Made by a program: the position numbers and the translations under genes
Notes under the pieces: model-generated
Database searches by the model: none
Told to the model about the DNA's origin: nothing
Seen by the model: the letters and a program-made list of their open reading frames with translations, nothing else
From: Halobacteriales archaeon
GTDB lineage: Archaea; Halobacteriota; Halobacteria; Halobacteriales; SKSH01
Reading direction: 5' to 3'
DNA: 13,463 nt
NCBI GenBank assembly: GCA_007118075.1
Contig: SKSH01000020.1
Coordinates: forward strand, 1 to 13,463
Part shown: one piece after another, positions 1 through 6,244 of the stretch
Numbering within the stretch: the stretch's first letter is position 1
Layout of the letters: each line of letters starts with the position of its first letter

Positions 1-798
1 AACCGATTCGAGGAAGCCGACGTACCGGGAGATGCGATCGCCGGCTGGAGTCGGACCCAACGACCGATCCTCGAAGAGCGACTCTCGAAACGCTGGGTCG
101 CCACCCAGCATGCAACACCCGATGCTGCCCAGCTCGCACAGATGAGCACCGAGGGTTACGCAGATTTCGTCCATCGGGCGATCAGCAAGGACTGGGATGC
201 CCAACAAGCATTCCAGGCGCAACTCGTCGATCGATTGAACGATGGTAACACGGTTCGGATTGTCAGTGGCCAGCATACGGAGCTCGAGATGAGTATCGAG
301 GGGATGATAGCCATCAATGATGCCGGCAAGCACAACCTCCCTGGTGGTGAGGTATTCACCGCACCGGTGCCCGACTCGGTCCAGGGGTCGGTCCTCTTCG
401 ACAAACCGGTCATCCGTGATGGTCGGGAGATCGCCGACGCCTACCTCGAATTCGAGGATGGCTCTGTTGTCGATTACCAGGCAGGGAAGAACGAGGAGCT
501 GCTCGGGACGATCCTCGAGACCGATGCAGGGGCGAGCCGACTCGGTGAGCTTGGCATCGGCATGAACCGCGATATCGATCGGTTCACCGCAAACATGCTG
601 TTCGATGAGAAGATGGGAGACACCGTCCATCTCGCCCTTGGCCGTGCCTATGAAGAGACCGTTGCAGCCGACGTCGAACGCAACGATAGTGCCGTCCACC
701 AGGACATGATTGTCGATATGAGCGAGGACTCCTTCATCGAGATCGATGGGGAGACCGTCCAGCGTGATGGGACATTCATTTTCGAGGACGACTGGTGA
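1..798 (+). CDS. M29-family metallo-aminopeptidase (C-terminal part, 5' end outside window)
   Basis: The reading frame is open from base 1, so the gene starts before the window; 265 C-terminal residues are visible, against about 360-370 for a whole family member. M29 enzymes (AmpS/aminopeptidase T type) are cytoplasmic, two-metal exopeptidases that remove N-terminal residues from peptides. The full metal-ligand set is recognisable, in partial-protein numbering: Glu117 in GGEVFTAP, Glu183 in GELGIGMN, His210 in VHLALGRA, and His233 and Asp235 in VHQDMIVD. Order and approximate spacing match the family (66 residues between the two glutamates, HxD at the end), so the enzyme looks intact. An internal ATG at 142 (MSTEGY) is not the true start, because family-like sequence (RWVATQHATPDAAQLAQ) continues upstream without a stop. 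It converges on the SBDS gene with a 36-nt gap. A role in recycling proteasome-derived peptides is plausible but only inferred. Confidence 0.9.
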   Translation, partial: NRFEEADVPGDAIAGWSRTQRPILEERLSKRWVATQHATPDAAQLAQMSTEGYADFVHRAISKDWDAQQAFQAQLVDRLNDGNTVRIVSGQHTELEMSIEGMIAINDAGKHNLPGGEVFTAPVPDSVQGSVLFDKPVIRDGREIADAYLEFEDGSVVDYQAGKNEELLGTILETDAGASRLGELGIGMNRDIDRFTANMLFDEKMGDTVHLALGRAYEETVAADVERNDSAVHQDMIVDMSEDSFIEIDGETVQRDGTFIFEDDW

Positions 799-809
799 CT
801 GAAACGTAG

Positions 810-825
810 CCGTTCCAGTGAACGG
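810..825. terminator. Candidate bidirectional terminator hairpin
   Basis: The gap between the convergent aminopeptidase and SBDS genes contains a perfect 6-bp inverted repeat, CCGTTC-cagt-GAACGG. TTTAT follows it on the plus strand; read on the minus strand, GTTTC lies a few bases beyond the stem. Archaeal termination depends mainly on T-tracts and these are short, so the call rests on symmetry and location. Confidence 0.4.
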
Positions 826-834
826 TTTATCACC

Positions 835-1560
835 TCATCTGGTATCGAACTCGTCCTCGGCGCTGATGATCCGTGTCTCTGCGGCTCCACCGCTCACCTC
901 GTTCACCCGCTCGTAGAACTCATTTTGCATCCCCGCTGGGAACGTGATGATGCCGATCCAAGAGCCATCGGTCTGCCATTCCTCTTCGATGAGCTCACCG
1001 AACTCTCGAAGCCGGGCCTGTGCACTGCCGGCATCCTCCGCTGGGATCTGCACGGCGACGGTCATCTCATCGAACCGAAGCGGTAAAATCGGACGCAAAG
1101 CATCGACCGCCTCATCGATCTGAGCTTCGACTGTCTCGAGTGGATCGATGCGGAATCCGGCCTCCTCGAGGGCTGCCTCGACCCGTTCAGGTGGATGTGG
1201 GGCGTCATCCATCTGTGGATTGACCGCGTTTCGGCTGATATGGGTGATGAGCTGGCGTCGCTTGCGCTCTTGCATCTCGCGTCGCTGCTCGGCCGTGATC
1301 TGAATCTCACCGCGTTTGATCACCTCGGGAATAATCTGCATCGGATCCGTTGTCCCAAAGACCTCCTCGAGATCCTCCTCTGTTGGTCGATCGCCACGGC
1401 TGGCATTGTCGAACACCTGTTCCGCTGCGACGACCTCTTCGAGCTCTCCCTCGAACGTACCTCGTTTGATCGCCTGGGCGGCATCCGGATCGACGAGTAC
1501 CTCGAACCGAGCACCGTGGGATTCGAGACGAGCGACGACGGCCTCGTCTAGCGAGATCAT
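835..1560 (-). CDS. sbds: Ribosome maturation protein SBDS homologue
   Basis: This 241-residue protein matches archaeal SBDS/Sdo1 in length and layout. The N-terminal FYSH domain (about residues 1-90) includes ISLDEAVVARLESHGARFEV and the acidic segment around EEDLEEVFGTTDPMQIIPEV. The helical middle domain (about 90-165) carries KRRQLITHISRNAVNPQ and PHPPERVEAALEEAGFRID. The ferredoxin-like C-terminal domain (about 168-241) includes LPLRFDEMTVAVQIP and ITFPAGMQNEFYERV. SBDS acts with a GTPase in large-subunit maturation in eukaryotes (release of eIF6); archaea have aIF6, so a similar role is expected. It is the last gene of the leftward cluster, 46 nt after psmA. That gap holds a TATA-like TTTATT about 27 nt before the ATG, so SBDS probably also has its own leaderless transcript. 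No exosome core gene follows it. Confidence 0.95.
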   Translation of the reverse strand: MISLDEAVVARLESHGARFEVLVDPDAAQAIKRGTFEGELEEVVAAEQVFDNASRGDRPTEEDLEEVFGTTDPMQIIPEVIKRGEIQITAEQRREMQERKRRQLITHISRNAVNPQMDDAPHPPERVEAALEEAGFRIDPLETVEAQIDEAVDALRPILPLRFDEMTVAVQIPAEDAGSAQARLREFGELIEEEWQTDGSWIGIITFPAGMQNEFYERVNEVSGGAAETRIISAEDEFDTR

Positions 1561-1584
1561 ACTAATCCCTTACAGGTCCCTTGC

Positions 1585-1590
1585 AATAAA
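1585..1590 (-). promoter_or_regulatory. TATA-like box for SBDS gene
   Basis: TTTATT on the minus strand is centred about 27 nt upstream of the SBDS ATG, in the only sizeable gap inside the cluster after psmA. The spacing suits a start at or next to the start codon (leaderless mRNA). It could also serve as the T-rich end of the psmA transcript. Confidence 0.5.
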
Positions 1591-1606
1591 CGATACCAGA
1601 CTCAGT

Positions 1607-2350
1607 TCACTCTTCTTCTTGCTCGAGTAGGTCGTGCTCGATGAGGTACTCTTCGATCTCTTCGTCGGTGAGCCTGAGGAAACGCTCTGAAGCTTGGTCT
1701 ATCGTGGCCAAGCCGATATCGTACGGGGAGAGCACACCCTCGTTGACTTTCGCGAGCGCCCTTGCGCCGAGGCCGATTCCTTCCTCAAGTGACATCTCGT
1801 CGACGTATTCCTCTTCGAGGAAGTCCTGCAGATCGGCCCGGTCAGCTCCCACGGCCAGCGCCTTCCATTCATATGGTGTTCCCGATGGATCAGTCTCGTA
1901 TAGTCGTGGCCGACCATCGTCGAGCCCACCGATGATGAGTGAGACACCAAACGGTCGCGCACCACCGACCTGTGTATACTGTTGGATGAAGTCGGTGACC
2001 GTCTTCGTCAGTGTCTCCACTCCGATGGGCTCTTCATAGCGGAGACGATTGAGCTGCGCTTGCTGGCGCGCGAAGTCGACGAGCTGTCGGGCATCAGCGA
2101 CGTGACCGGCGCTGGCGATACCGATGTGTTCGTCGGCCTTGTGAATTTTCTCGACGCTATCGCGCTCCATGAGTGGCGATCGGATGCGCTTGTCGACCGC
2201 CAGGATGACACCTTCTGTCGTCCTGATGCCGATGCTCGCGGTACCGCGCTTGACCGCCTCACGGGCGTATTCTACTTGATACAGCCGACCATCGGGGGAG
2301 AAGATGGTGATCCCCCGATCGTAGGCCTGTTGTTGGGCTTGACCCTGCAT
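1607..2350 (-). CDS. psmA: Proteasome subunit alpha
   Basis: This 247-residue alpha-type 20S core subunit forms the outer rings of the cytoplasmic proteasome and gates substrate entry. The N-terminus MQGQAQQQAYDRGITIFSPD is the classic alpha-subunit signature, with the YDR gate motif at residues 10-12. The GRLYQVEYAREAVKRGTA segment follows. Lys68 in SVEKI corresponds to the lysine (Lys66 in Thermoplasma) that docks the C-terminal tails of activators such as PAN. QQYTQVGGARPFGVSLIIGG is also typical. As expected of an alpha chain there is no catalytic N-terminal threonine; the beta subunit must lie elsewhere. An in-frame extension reaches 2398, but its 16 residues overlap rnp2 and are unlike the family, so I start at the ATG at 2350. 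It lies 4 nt after rnp2, so co-transcription is very likely. The C-terminus is acidic (EEYLIEHDLLEQEEE). Confidence 0.97.
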   Translation of the reverse strand: MQGQAQQQAYDRGITIFSPDGRLYQVEYAREAVKRGTASIGIRTTEGVILAVDKRIRSPLMERDSVEKIHKADEHIGIASAGHVADARQLVDFARQQAQLNRLRYEEPIGVETLTKTVTDFIQQYTQVGGARPFGVSLIIGGLDDGRPRLYETDPSGTPYEWKALAVGADRADLQDFLEEEYVDEMSLEEGIGLGARALAKVNEGVLSPYDIGLATIDQASERFLRLTDEEIEEYLIEHDLLEQEEE

Positions 2351-2354
2351 GGTT

Positions 2355-2834
2355 TCAACGGATATCCAGTGTTGTCGCACCGAGCAGCGTGGAATCACCG
2401 AGCAGATCGACCGTTTTCGAGCGGATGAAAGCCGGCGATTTCACGTCGTCGAGGGCGATGACCTCGTGGCTCTGTGATTCCCTCGCGATTCGTAAATAGT
2501 TTTCTTCACAGGCACGAATCGTGCCGCTCACACCACGGACCGTCGCTCGAATCGGCTCGTTTCCGACCGTTCCAAGCGTGGCGAGCACCGCTCGAGCCTC
2601 GTTTTCCGTGCCCCGATGGACCCTGATTACAGCAGTTCCTCTGCCATCGCGGTGTGAGAATCTGAGCACATCAAGGCTGATTCGGGCACTGCCGAGATCA
2701 CCCAAGAGCGACCGGGATGCTTGCCAGATCGCGTTCTGGAACGTATCGCGCACGAGGCTCGTCGTCGCTCGAGTCTCGAGCTCAACGGCGAGATACCGCC
2801 ACCGCGGTCGGAGATGTTTCGGAAGCCGTCCCAT
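2355..2834 (-). CDS. rnp2: RNase P protein component 2 (Pop5/Rpp14 family)
   Basis: This 159-residue protein is the archaeal Pop5 subunit of RNase P, the ribonucleoprotein that cuts the 5' leader from pre-tRNA. In archaea Pop5 pairs with Rpp30, which is encoded two genes upstream. Recognisable segments are MGRLPKHLRPRWRYLAV at the start, LLGDLGSARISLDVLRF in the middle, GTAVIRVHRG, and VRGVSGTIRACEENYL (about residues 98-113). I chose the ATG at 2834 because haloarchaeal homologues, as I remember them, begin with (K)HLPKHLRPRWRYLAV. An in-frame GTG at 2897 would add 21 residues and overlap the methyltransferase stop as GTGA, a typical coupled junction, so the longer form cannot be excluded. 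Those 21 residues (many Arg, Gly) do not look family-like. psmA follows after 4 nt. Confidence 0.93.
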   Translation of the reverse strand: MGRLPKHLRPRWRYLAVELETRATTSLVRDTFQNAIWQASRSLLGDLGSARISLDVLRFSHRDGRGTAVIRVHRGTENEARAVLATLGTVGNEPIRATVRGVSGTIRACEENYLRIARESQSHEVIALDDVKSPAFIRSKTVDLLGDSTLLGATTLDIR

Positions 2835-2893
2835 GCGAAGAGAGAACCACCGTGGCCTCTTGACCGGCTCGGATCCCCCCCTTCCATGGCAGA

Positions 2894-3502
2894 TCACGGT
2901 AACGGTTGCGCCACGATGACGCCAACCTGGTCGTGGACTGCTTTCACCGCCGTCACCGCGTACCCAACCTCGGTGAACGCCTCGACGAGTCGACCAACGG
3001 TGGCTGGATCGTCCACCTCGGGATTGTAAAATGGTTCATCTGGATCTGGTCGGTCGAAGAACATCACATCACCGAGGACGAAGCGTCGTGGTGCATATCG
3101 GGTACACAGTTGCTCGATCGCCAGGCGTTTCTGACTGTCATCGAGATGATGGAGAGCGAAGTTTGTCGTGATGATATCCACTGCCCCCTCGAAGTTCGGC
3201 TCAAGGAACCGCCCAGTGTCGAAGGTGACAGTTTCGATCCCGGCAGCATCGGCCTTCGCCTCGGCCTGATCGAGCATCCTTCGGCTGATGTCCCGACCGA
3301 TGATTCGCGTTGCGACAGGTGCAAGGGCGAGGGCGATCGCACCGGTCCCGGTCCCGAGGTCCAACACAACATCCTCACTCGTCGGTGCTGCCAACTCAAT
3401 GACGAGATCGCGACAGGCGTGATACTCCGGCGACTTGTCCTCATCGTACTCTTCCGCCTTCGCGTCGAACCGCTTGGCGTGCTCCTCGATTGATCGCTTC
3501 AT
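2894..3502 (-). CDS. Class I SAM-dependent methyltransferase, substrate unknown
   Basis: This is a 202-residue Rossmann-fold methyltransferase. Motif I is VLDLGTGTGAIALAL (Asp48 to Gly54 and on), the acidic residue after strand 2 is Asp71 in GRDISRRML, motif IV is NFALHHLDD (about 114-122), and a later strand is RRFVLGDVMFFDRP. The N-terminal helix (IEEHAKRFDAKAEEYDEDKS) is the usual cap of small-molecule or RNA/protein methyltransferases of the UbiE-like type, so the motifs do not fix the substrate. It sits 9 nt after rnp3 and ahead of rnp2. From memory, a methyltransferase in this place is conserved in haloarchaea. Context suggests an RNA or RNA-processing-protein target, but that is inference. 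The start is the ATG giving MKRSIEEHAK, directly after the rnp3 stop. Confidence 0.9.
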   Translation of the reverse strand: MKRSIEEHAKRFDAKAEEYDEDKSPEYHACRDLVIELAAPTSEDVVLDLGTGTGAIALALAPVATRIIGRDISRRMLDQAEAKADAAGIETVTFDTGRFLEPNFEGAVDIITTNFALHHLDDSQKRLAIEQLCTRYAPRRFVLGDVMFFDRPDPDEPFYNPEVDDPATVGRLVEAFTEVGYAVTAVKAVHDQVGVIVAQPLP

Positions 3503-3511
3503 ATCGATGAT

Positions 3512-4207
3512 TCAGTCGCCTGGTTCAATGAAACCCTCGCCAGCGTGTTCACGATTACGTTCGGCGATGCTCATCCAGGTGGCAAGCCCGCGTCGAGCCG
3601 CAACCGCGTCCAACCCGACGATTTCAGCAAGGGCGACGACCTCTCTCGGTGCGACCAGTTCGAGATGGGATGCTGGGCGGACCGTCAGGACGTAGGGTAC
3701 CTCATAGTACTCGACGATCCGCCACAGCCGTCGGAGTCGATCGAGGTACCTGACCCGAATGCCACCGGGAGACCTGAGTGGACTGAGGTCGATTTCGACT
3801 GCCACCTCGTGTTCGATTGCCGCTTTGGCTACCCCCTGATCGAGGTCAGGACCGCTGTGGTCGATCGGGCGAGTGAGGACGTCGACGTGCGATTGTCTGG
3901 CGACGAAGCGATTCATCTGTTCGGTTCCACCGGCTACCATGAGGACAGTCGTCTCCTTGCGAAGCTGCGGTAACCGTCCACTGATAGTCTCGATGGTCCC
4001 GGTGGATAGTTCCTGGCCGTACACGAGCTCGATCTCATCAGCGGTAGCACGGTGAGCGACTGCTGCGGTTGCCTCGGTGGATGGTGCGTTCCGGATGACA
4101 ATCCCATCAAAGCCGATTCGGTCGGCGGTCAACGCAAGTCTCGATACCGTGGATTGACCGGTAGGATAGGCCGTTGCTGCTTCAGCCAATCCGCGCCAGT
4201 TGCTCAT
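3512..4207 (-). CDS. rnp3: RNase P protein component 3 (Rpp30 family)
   Basis: This 231-residue protein has the TIM-barrel-like layout and length of archaeal Rpp30, the partner of Pop5 in the RNase P catalytic protein pair. Typical features are the early strand-helix unit TVSRLALTADRIGFDGIVIRN (residues 20-40), the repeated strand pattern (TVLMVAGG, VDVLTRPID, VAVEIDLSPLR) and the C-terminal region with PYVLTVRPASHLELVAPREV and IAERNREHAGEGFIEPGD. The Ser-rich or Ala-Arg turns carrying RNA contacts cannot be judged by eye. The ATG start overlaps the stop of the upstream RNA-binding gene in an ATGA junction (4204-4207), which indicates translational coupling. The methyltransferase follows after 9 nt. 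Confidence 0.93.
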   Translation of the reverse strand: MSNWRGLAEAATAYPTGQSTVSRLALTADRIGFDGIVIRNAPSTEATAAVAHRATADEIELVYGQELSTGTIETISGRLPQLRKETTVLMVAGGTEQMNRFVARQSHVDVLTRPIDHSGPDLDQGVAKAAIEHEVAVEIDLSPLRSPGGIRVRYLDRLRRLWRIVEYYEVPYVLTVRPASHLELVAPREVVALAEIVGLDAVAARRGLATWMSIAERNREHAGEGFIEPGD

Positions 4208-4659
4208 GAATCGTCCTCGAGCGAATCGAGGTACTCGCGGATGTTCTCAATTGCCGCCGATCGCTTTGCGGGGTAGGCTTCGAGCTTGATGCTCACTTCG
4301 ATCCCCTGACCGAGGGTCAACACCTCCTCACGATAGGCGGTCTGTTTATCGAATCGAATGACGAGCTCGTTATCGTGGGTGACTCGCTGGTCGAGCTCTC
4401 GTGCGATTTGTGTGAGCTCACCACCTGCGGCGATCCGATCTATCACGGTCCGGAATTGATCGGCATTGCCCAATTCGGCTGAGAAAATATCGATCTGGTG
4501 GCCATAGTGTCCCTCACTGGAGGTGACCTCGATCGCCGGTTCGTCCGGTGCCCCCAGCTCCGGATAGACTGCCCGTAGCGCGGCCCCTACTCGGTCAGGG
4601 ATCTCAGTCCCGTAACAAAAGGCACGGATCCGGATGTGATGCACCGGCGGTGAGACCAT
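4204..4659 (-). CDS. RNA-binding protein of the COG1325 family (predicted exosome-associated)
   Basis: This 151-residue protein resembles the archaeal COG1325 group: HHIRIRAFCYGTEIPDRV at the N-terminus, SSEGHYGHQIDIFSAEL (about 48-64), ELDQRVTHDNELVIRFDKQT (about 88-107) and IKLEAYPAKRSAAIENIREY near the end. The family was proposed to be an exosome-linked RNA-binding factor because of gene neighbourhood; its biochemical role is, to my knowledge, unproven. Haloarchaea are reported to lack the archaeal exosome, so here it may work with RNase P or another RNA pathway. I chose the ATG at 4659 because the longer frame to 4746 adds residues unlike the family that overlap the upstream gene. It starts 7 nt after that gene and ends in an ATGA overlap with rnp3. 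Confidence 0.85.
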   Translation of the reverse strand: MVSPPVHHIRIRAFCYGTEIPDRVGAALRAVYPELGAPDEPAIEVTSSEGHYGHQIDIFSAELGNADQFRTVIDRIAAGGELTQIARELDQRVTHDNELVIRFDKQTAYREEVLTLGQGIEVSIKLEAYPAKRSAAIENIREYLDSLEDDS

Positions 4660-4666
4660 CGGTCGC

Positions 4667-4870
4667 CTACTCTTCGGACTCGTCGTCCTCGTCGTCGGCC
4701 AGTTCGAGCAGATCGGCCGGCACACCGGTCTCTTGCCCATCGTCAAAGCTCACGGTGTAGGTGGCATCGCCGAACATCGTCTCCATCACTTGGGTGATGC
4801 TTCCGATCTCACCTTCGAATTCGCTGTGCTCATCTCGCAGGACGACCCGATCACCTTCGTCGAAGCTCAT
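4667..4870 (-). CDS. Small acidic SH3-barrel-like protein, conserved in haloarchaea
   Basis: This 67-residue protein starts MSFDEGDRVVLRDEHSEFEG and ends in a very acidic tail (LELADDEDDESEE). The pattern FDEGDRVVLRD...GEIGSITQVMETMFGDATYTVSFDDGQETGVPADLLE alternates short strands and turns as in KOW/SH3-type small barrels found in ribosomal and nucleic-acid-binding proteins. I recall near-identical small proteins in other haloarchaea but cannot name a characterised member. It is the first gene of the leftward RNase P/proteasome cluster. I start at the ATG at 4870 rather than 4885, because a weak TATA-like stretch (CTTTTCT) lies about 27 nt before it and five residues (MVPRD) would otherwise precede the conserved start. 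A regulatory or ribosome-linked role is only a guess. Confidence 0.75.
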   Translation of the reverse strand: MSFDEGDRVVLRDEHSEFEGEIGSITQVMETMFGDATYTVSFDDGQETGVPADLLELADDEDDESEE

Positions 4871-4893
4871 ATCCCGCGGTACCAAGTGGTCGC

Positions 4894-4900
4894 AGAAAAG
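4894..4900 (-). promoter_or_regulatory. Weak TATA-like element for the RNase P/proteasome cluster
   Basis: CTTTTCT on the minus strand is centred about 27 nt before the ATG of the 67-residue lead gene. It is the only T-rich stretch at a suitable distance. It is a poor match to the haloarchaeal TATA consensus, so confidence is low. Confidence 0.35.
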
Positions 4901-4933
4901 CGACCCGGTTCGACCGGCCAGCGGTCAAGATGG

Positions 4934-4940
4934 TTTTATC
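4934..4940 (+). promoter_or_regulatory. TATA-like box for the CxCxxC hypothetical gene
   Basis: TTTTATC lies in the divergent gap about 26 nt before the ATG at 4963. This fits a leaderless start there and argues against the in-frame ATGs at 4930 and 4942, which lie in front of or next to the box. Confidence 0.5.
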
Positions 4941-4962
4941 GATGTCGCACGAACTCAGCAGC

Positions 4963-5757
4963 ATGGATGGCATCGTCACCAGGGTTGCTGACGAGGTGGA
5001 TGATCCGGCCTTCGACATCGCATTCTATGAGGTGAAGGACGTCACCGGCAGACAGACAGACCCGCTGACTGATGCGGTCAACATGGTTTCTTGTCATGGA
5101 GATAGCAGTCGGGCTGATGACCCCGGACTCCAGACCGTCGATGACGAGGGTAGACTAGCGACGCGTGACCGCCCCTACTTCGACTGGGGGTATGTCTGCC
5201 CGACCAACGAGGACTATCGACTCGAGCTGCTCGAACTCCTCGAGCACTGTGCTGAGCGAAGCGGTGCGATCAGATTGGATGATGTTGGGTTTGCTAGAGG
5301 GGAGTACTGCCGGTGTGATCGGTGTCAGATTGAGTTCGACACAGCAGATGAGGATGACTGGTGGTCGTGGCGAACGTCGACCATCACCCGCTTCGTGCAC
5401 GATGCGGCCGATCGAATCGACGGCCGGACATACCTCACCGTCTACCCCGATCCATATCCAGGCCATCTCGAGCGGCGCTCGGGTCTCTCACTCGCTGCGG
5501 TCGAACCAGCCATCGATGAGGTGGTCGTCCCGCTATACGACATGGCATACACGACGACCTACTGGCTCGAGGCACTCGCCTCTGGTTTCGTCGATTCCCT
5601 CACCAGTGCGGACCTCGGTGTCGAGGTGTATGGGATCGATATCGACCTCGAGAACCTCGTCCATGCAGTCGAGGTGGCAGAGGCATATGCTGATTCCGTC
5701 TATGTGGCCTACGATGCAGCGGCGGCGAGGGCTGTTGCCGAAGCTCGACACGATTGA
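4963..5757 (+). CDS. Unrecognised protein with CxCxxC motif; possible TIM-barrel glycoside-hydrolase-like fold
   Basis: I cannot assign this 264-residue protein to a characterised family. It has alternating beta/alpha segments: FDIAFYEVKDV, YVCPTNEDYRLELLELLEHC, AIRLDDVGFARGEYCRCDRC (about 102-121), RTYLTVYPDPYPGHLE, AIDEVVVPLYDMAYTTTYWL (about 183-202), LGVEVYGIDIDLENL and DSVYVAYDAA. The order resembles a (beta/alpha)8 barrel. An aspartate pair at a strand end, a CxCxxC cluster and a following phenylalanine recall the CxCxxC...F motif of some uncharacterised glycoside-hydrolase-like barrels. Cys116, Cys118 and Cys121 could bind metal. There is no signal peptide or membrane segment, so it is probably cytoplasmic. 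The start at 4963 follows from the TATA-like box; ATGs at 4930 and 4942 would add 11 or 7 residues. It is transcribed alone, divergent from the RNase P cluster and convergent with pyrI. Confidence 0.85.
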   Translation: MDGIVTRVADEVDDPAFDIAFYEVKDVTGRQTDPLTDAVNMVSCHGDSSRADDPGLQTVDDEGRLATRDRPYFDWGYVCPTNEDYRLELLELLEHCAERSGAIRLDDVGFARGEYCRCDRCQIEFDTADEDDWWSWRTSTITRFVHDAADRIDGRTYLTVYPDPYPGHLERRSGLSLAAVEPAIDEVVVPLYDMAYTTTYWLEALASGFVDSLTSADLGVEVYGIDIDLENLVHAVEVAEAYADSVYVAYDAAAARAVAEARHD

Positions 5758-5779
5758 GCCGAGATGAAGGGTGGGTCAC

Positions 5780-6244
5780 TTAGGATGGCTTGGCGAGGTG
5801 TTCGGCGAGGTTCTCACGGAGGATTGTCCCGCAATACGCACAGCGAACACCGGTCGGGAGGACATCGAACTTCGGGGTGACCGGCTCGCCACTACTGGTG
5901 ATACAGCTGTGATTGGGACAGGAGAGGATTCCACGAACGTGGCTCGGACGTTCGACACGGCTCTTCTCGATTACCTCGAAATCGCGGACGATGTTGATCG
6001 TCGCCTCGGGGGCGATCAGGGAGAGGACGTCGACCTCCTCTTGGCTCAGCTCTCGATCCTCGATCTTCAGGATGTCCTTTCGACCCAGTCGACCGCTCGG
6101 GACGTTCATCGCGATACTCAGCACGCTACCCTCTGTTCCGTCGATGCCGAGGATCGAAAGGACATTGAGCGATTGTCCGCCGGTGACGTGATCGATCACG
6201 GTGCCATTCTCGATCTTGCTGACCCTGAGCTCGTGCTCAGTCAT
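5780..6244 (-). CDS. pyrI: Aspartate carbamoyltransferase regulatory chain
   Basis: This 154-residue chain is the allosteric partner of PyrB. In the classic enzyme it binds CTP/ATP in its N-terminal domain and contacts the catalytic trimer through a C-terminal zinc domain. Visible signatures are LRVSKIENGTVIDHVTGGQS at the start, KDILKIEDREL (about 56-66), the segment INIVRDFEVIEK, and the four zinc ligands Cys109 and Cys114 (CPNHSC) plus Cys135 and Cys138 (CAYC). Length equals that of the family (about 150). Its ATG overlaps the pyrB stop as ATGA (6241-6244), so the two chains are translationally coupled and probably made in equal amounts. It converges on the CxCxxC gene with a 22-nt gap, in which I see no clear terminator. 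Confidence 0.97.
   Translation of the reverse strand: MTEHELRVSKIENGTVIDHVTGGQSLNVLSILGIDGTEGSVLSIAMNVPSGRLGRKDILKIEDRELSQEEVDVLSLIAPEATINIVRDFEVIEKSRVERPSHVRGILSCPNHSCITSSGEPVTPKFDVLPTGVRCAYCGTILRENLAEHLAKPS

Noticed and set aside
142..798. The ATG at 142 as the start of a short, complete aminopeptidase-like protein
   Set aside because: The same frame stays open to base 1 and the upstream residues match the M29 family, so the gene simply begins outside the window.
2351..2398. N-terminal extension of PsmA
   Set aside because: The extra 16 residues overlap rnp2, and haloarchaeal PsmA proteins begin with MQGQAQQQAYDRG.
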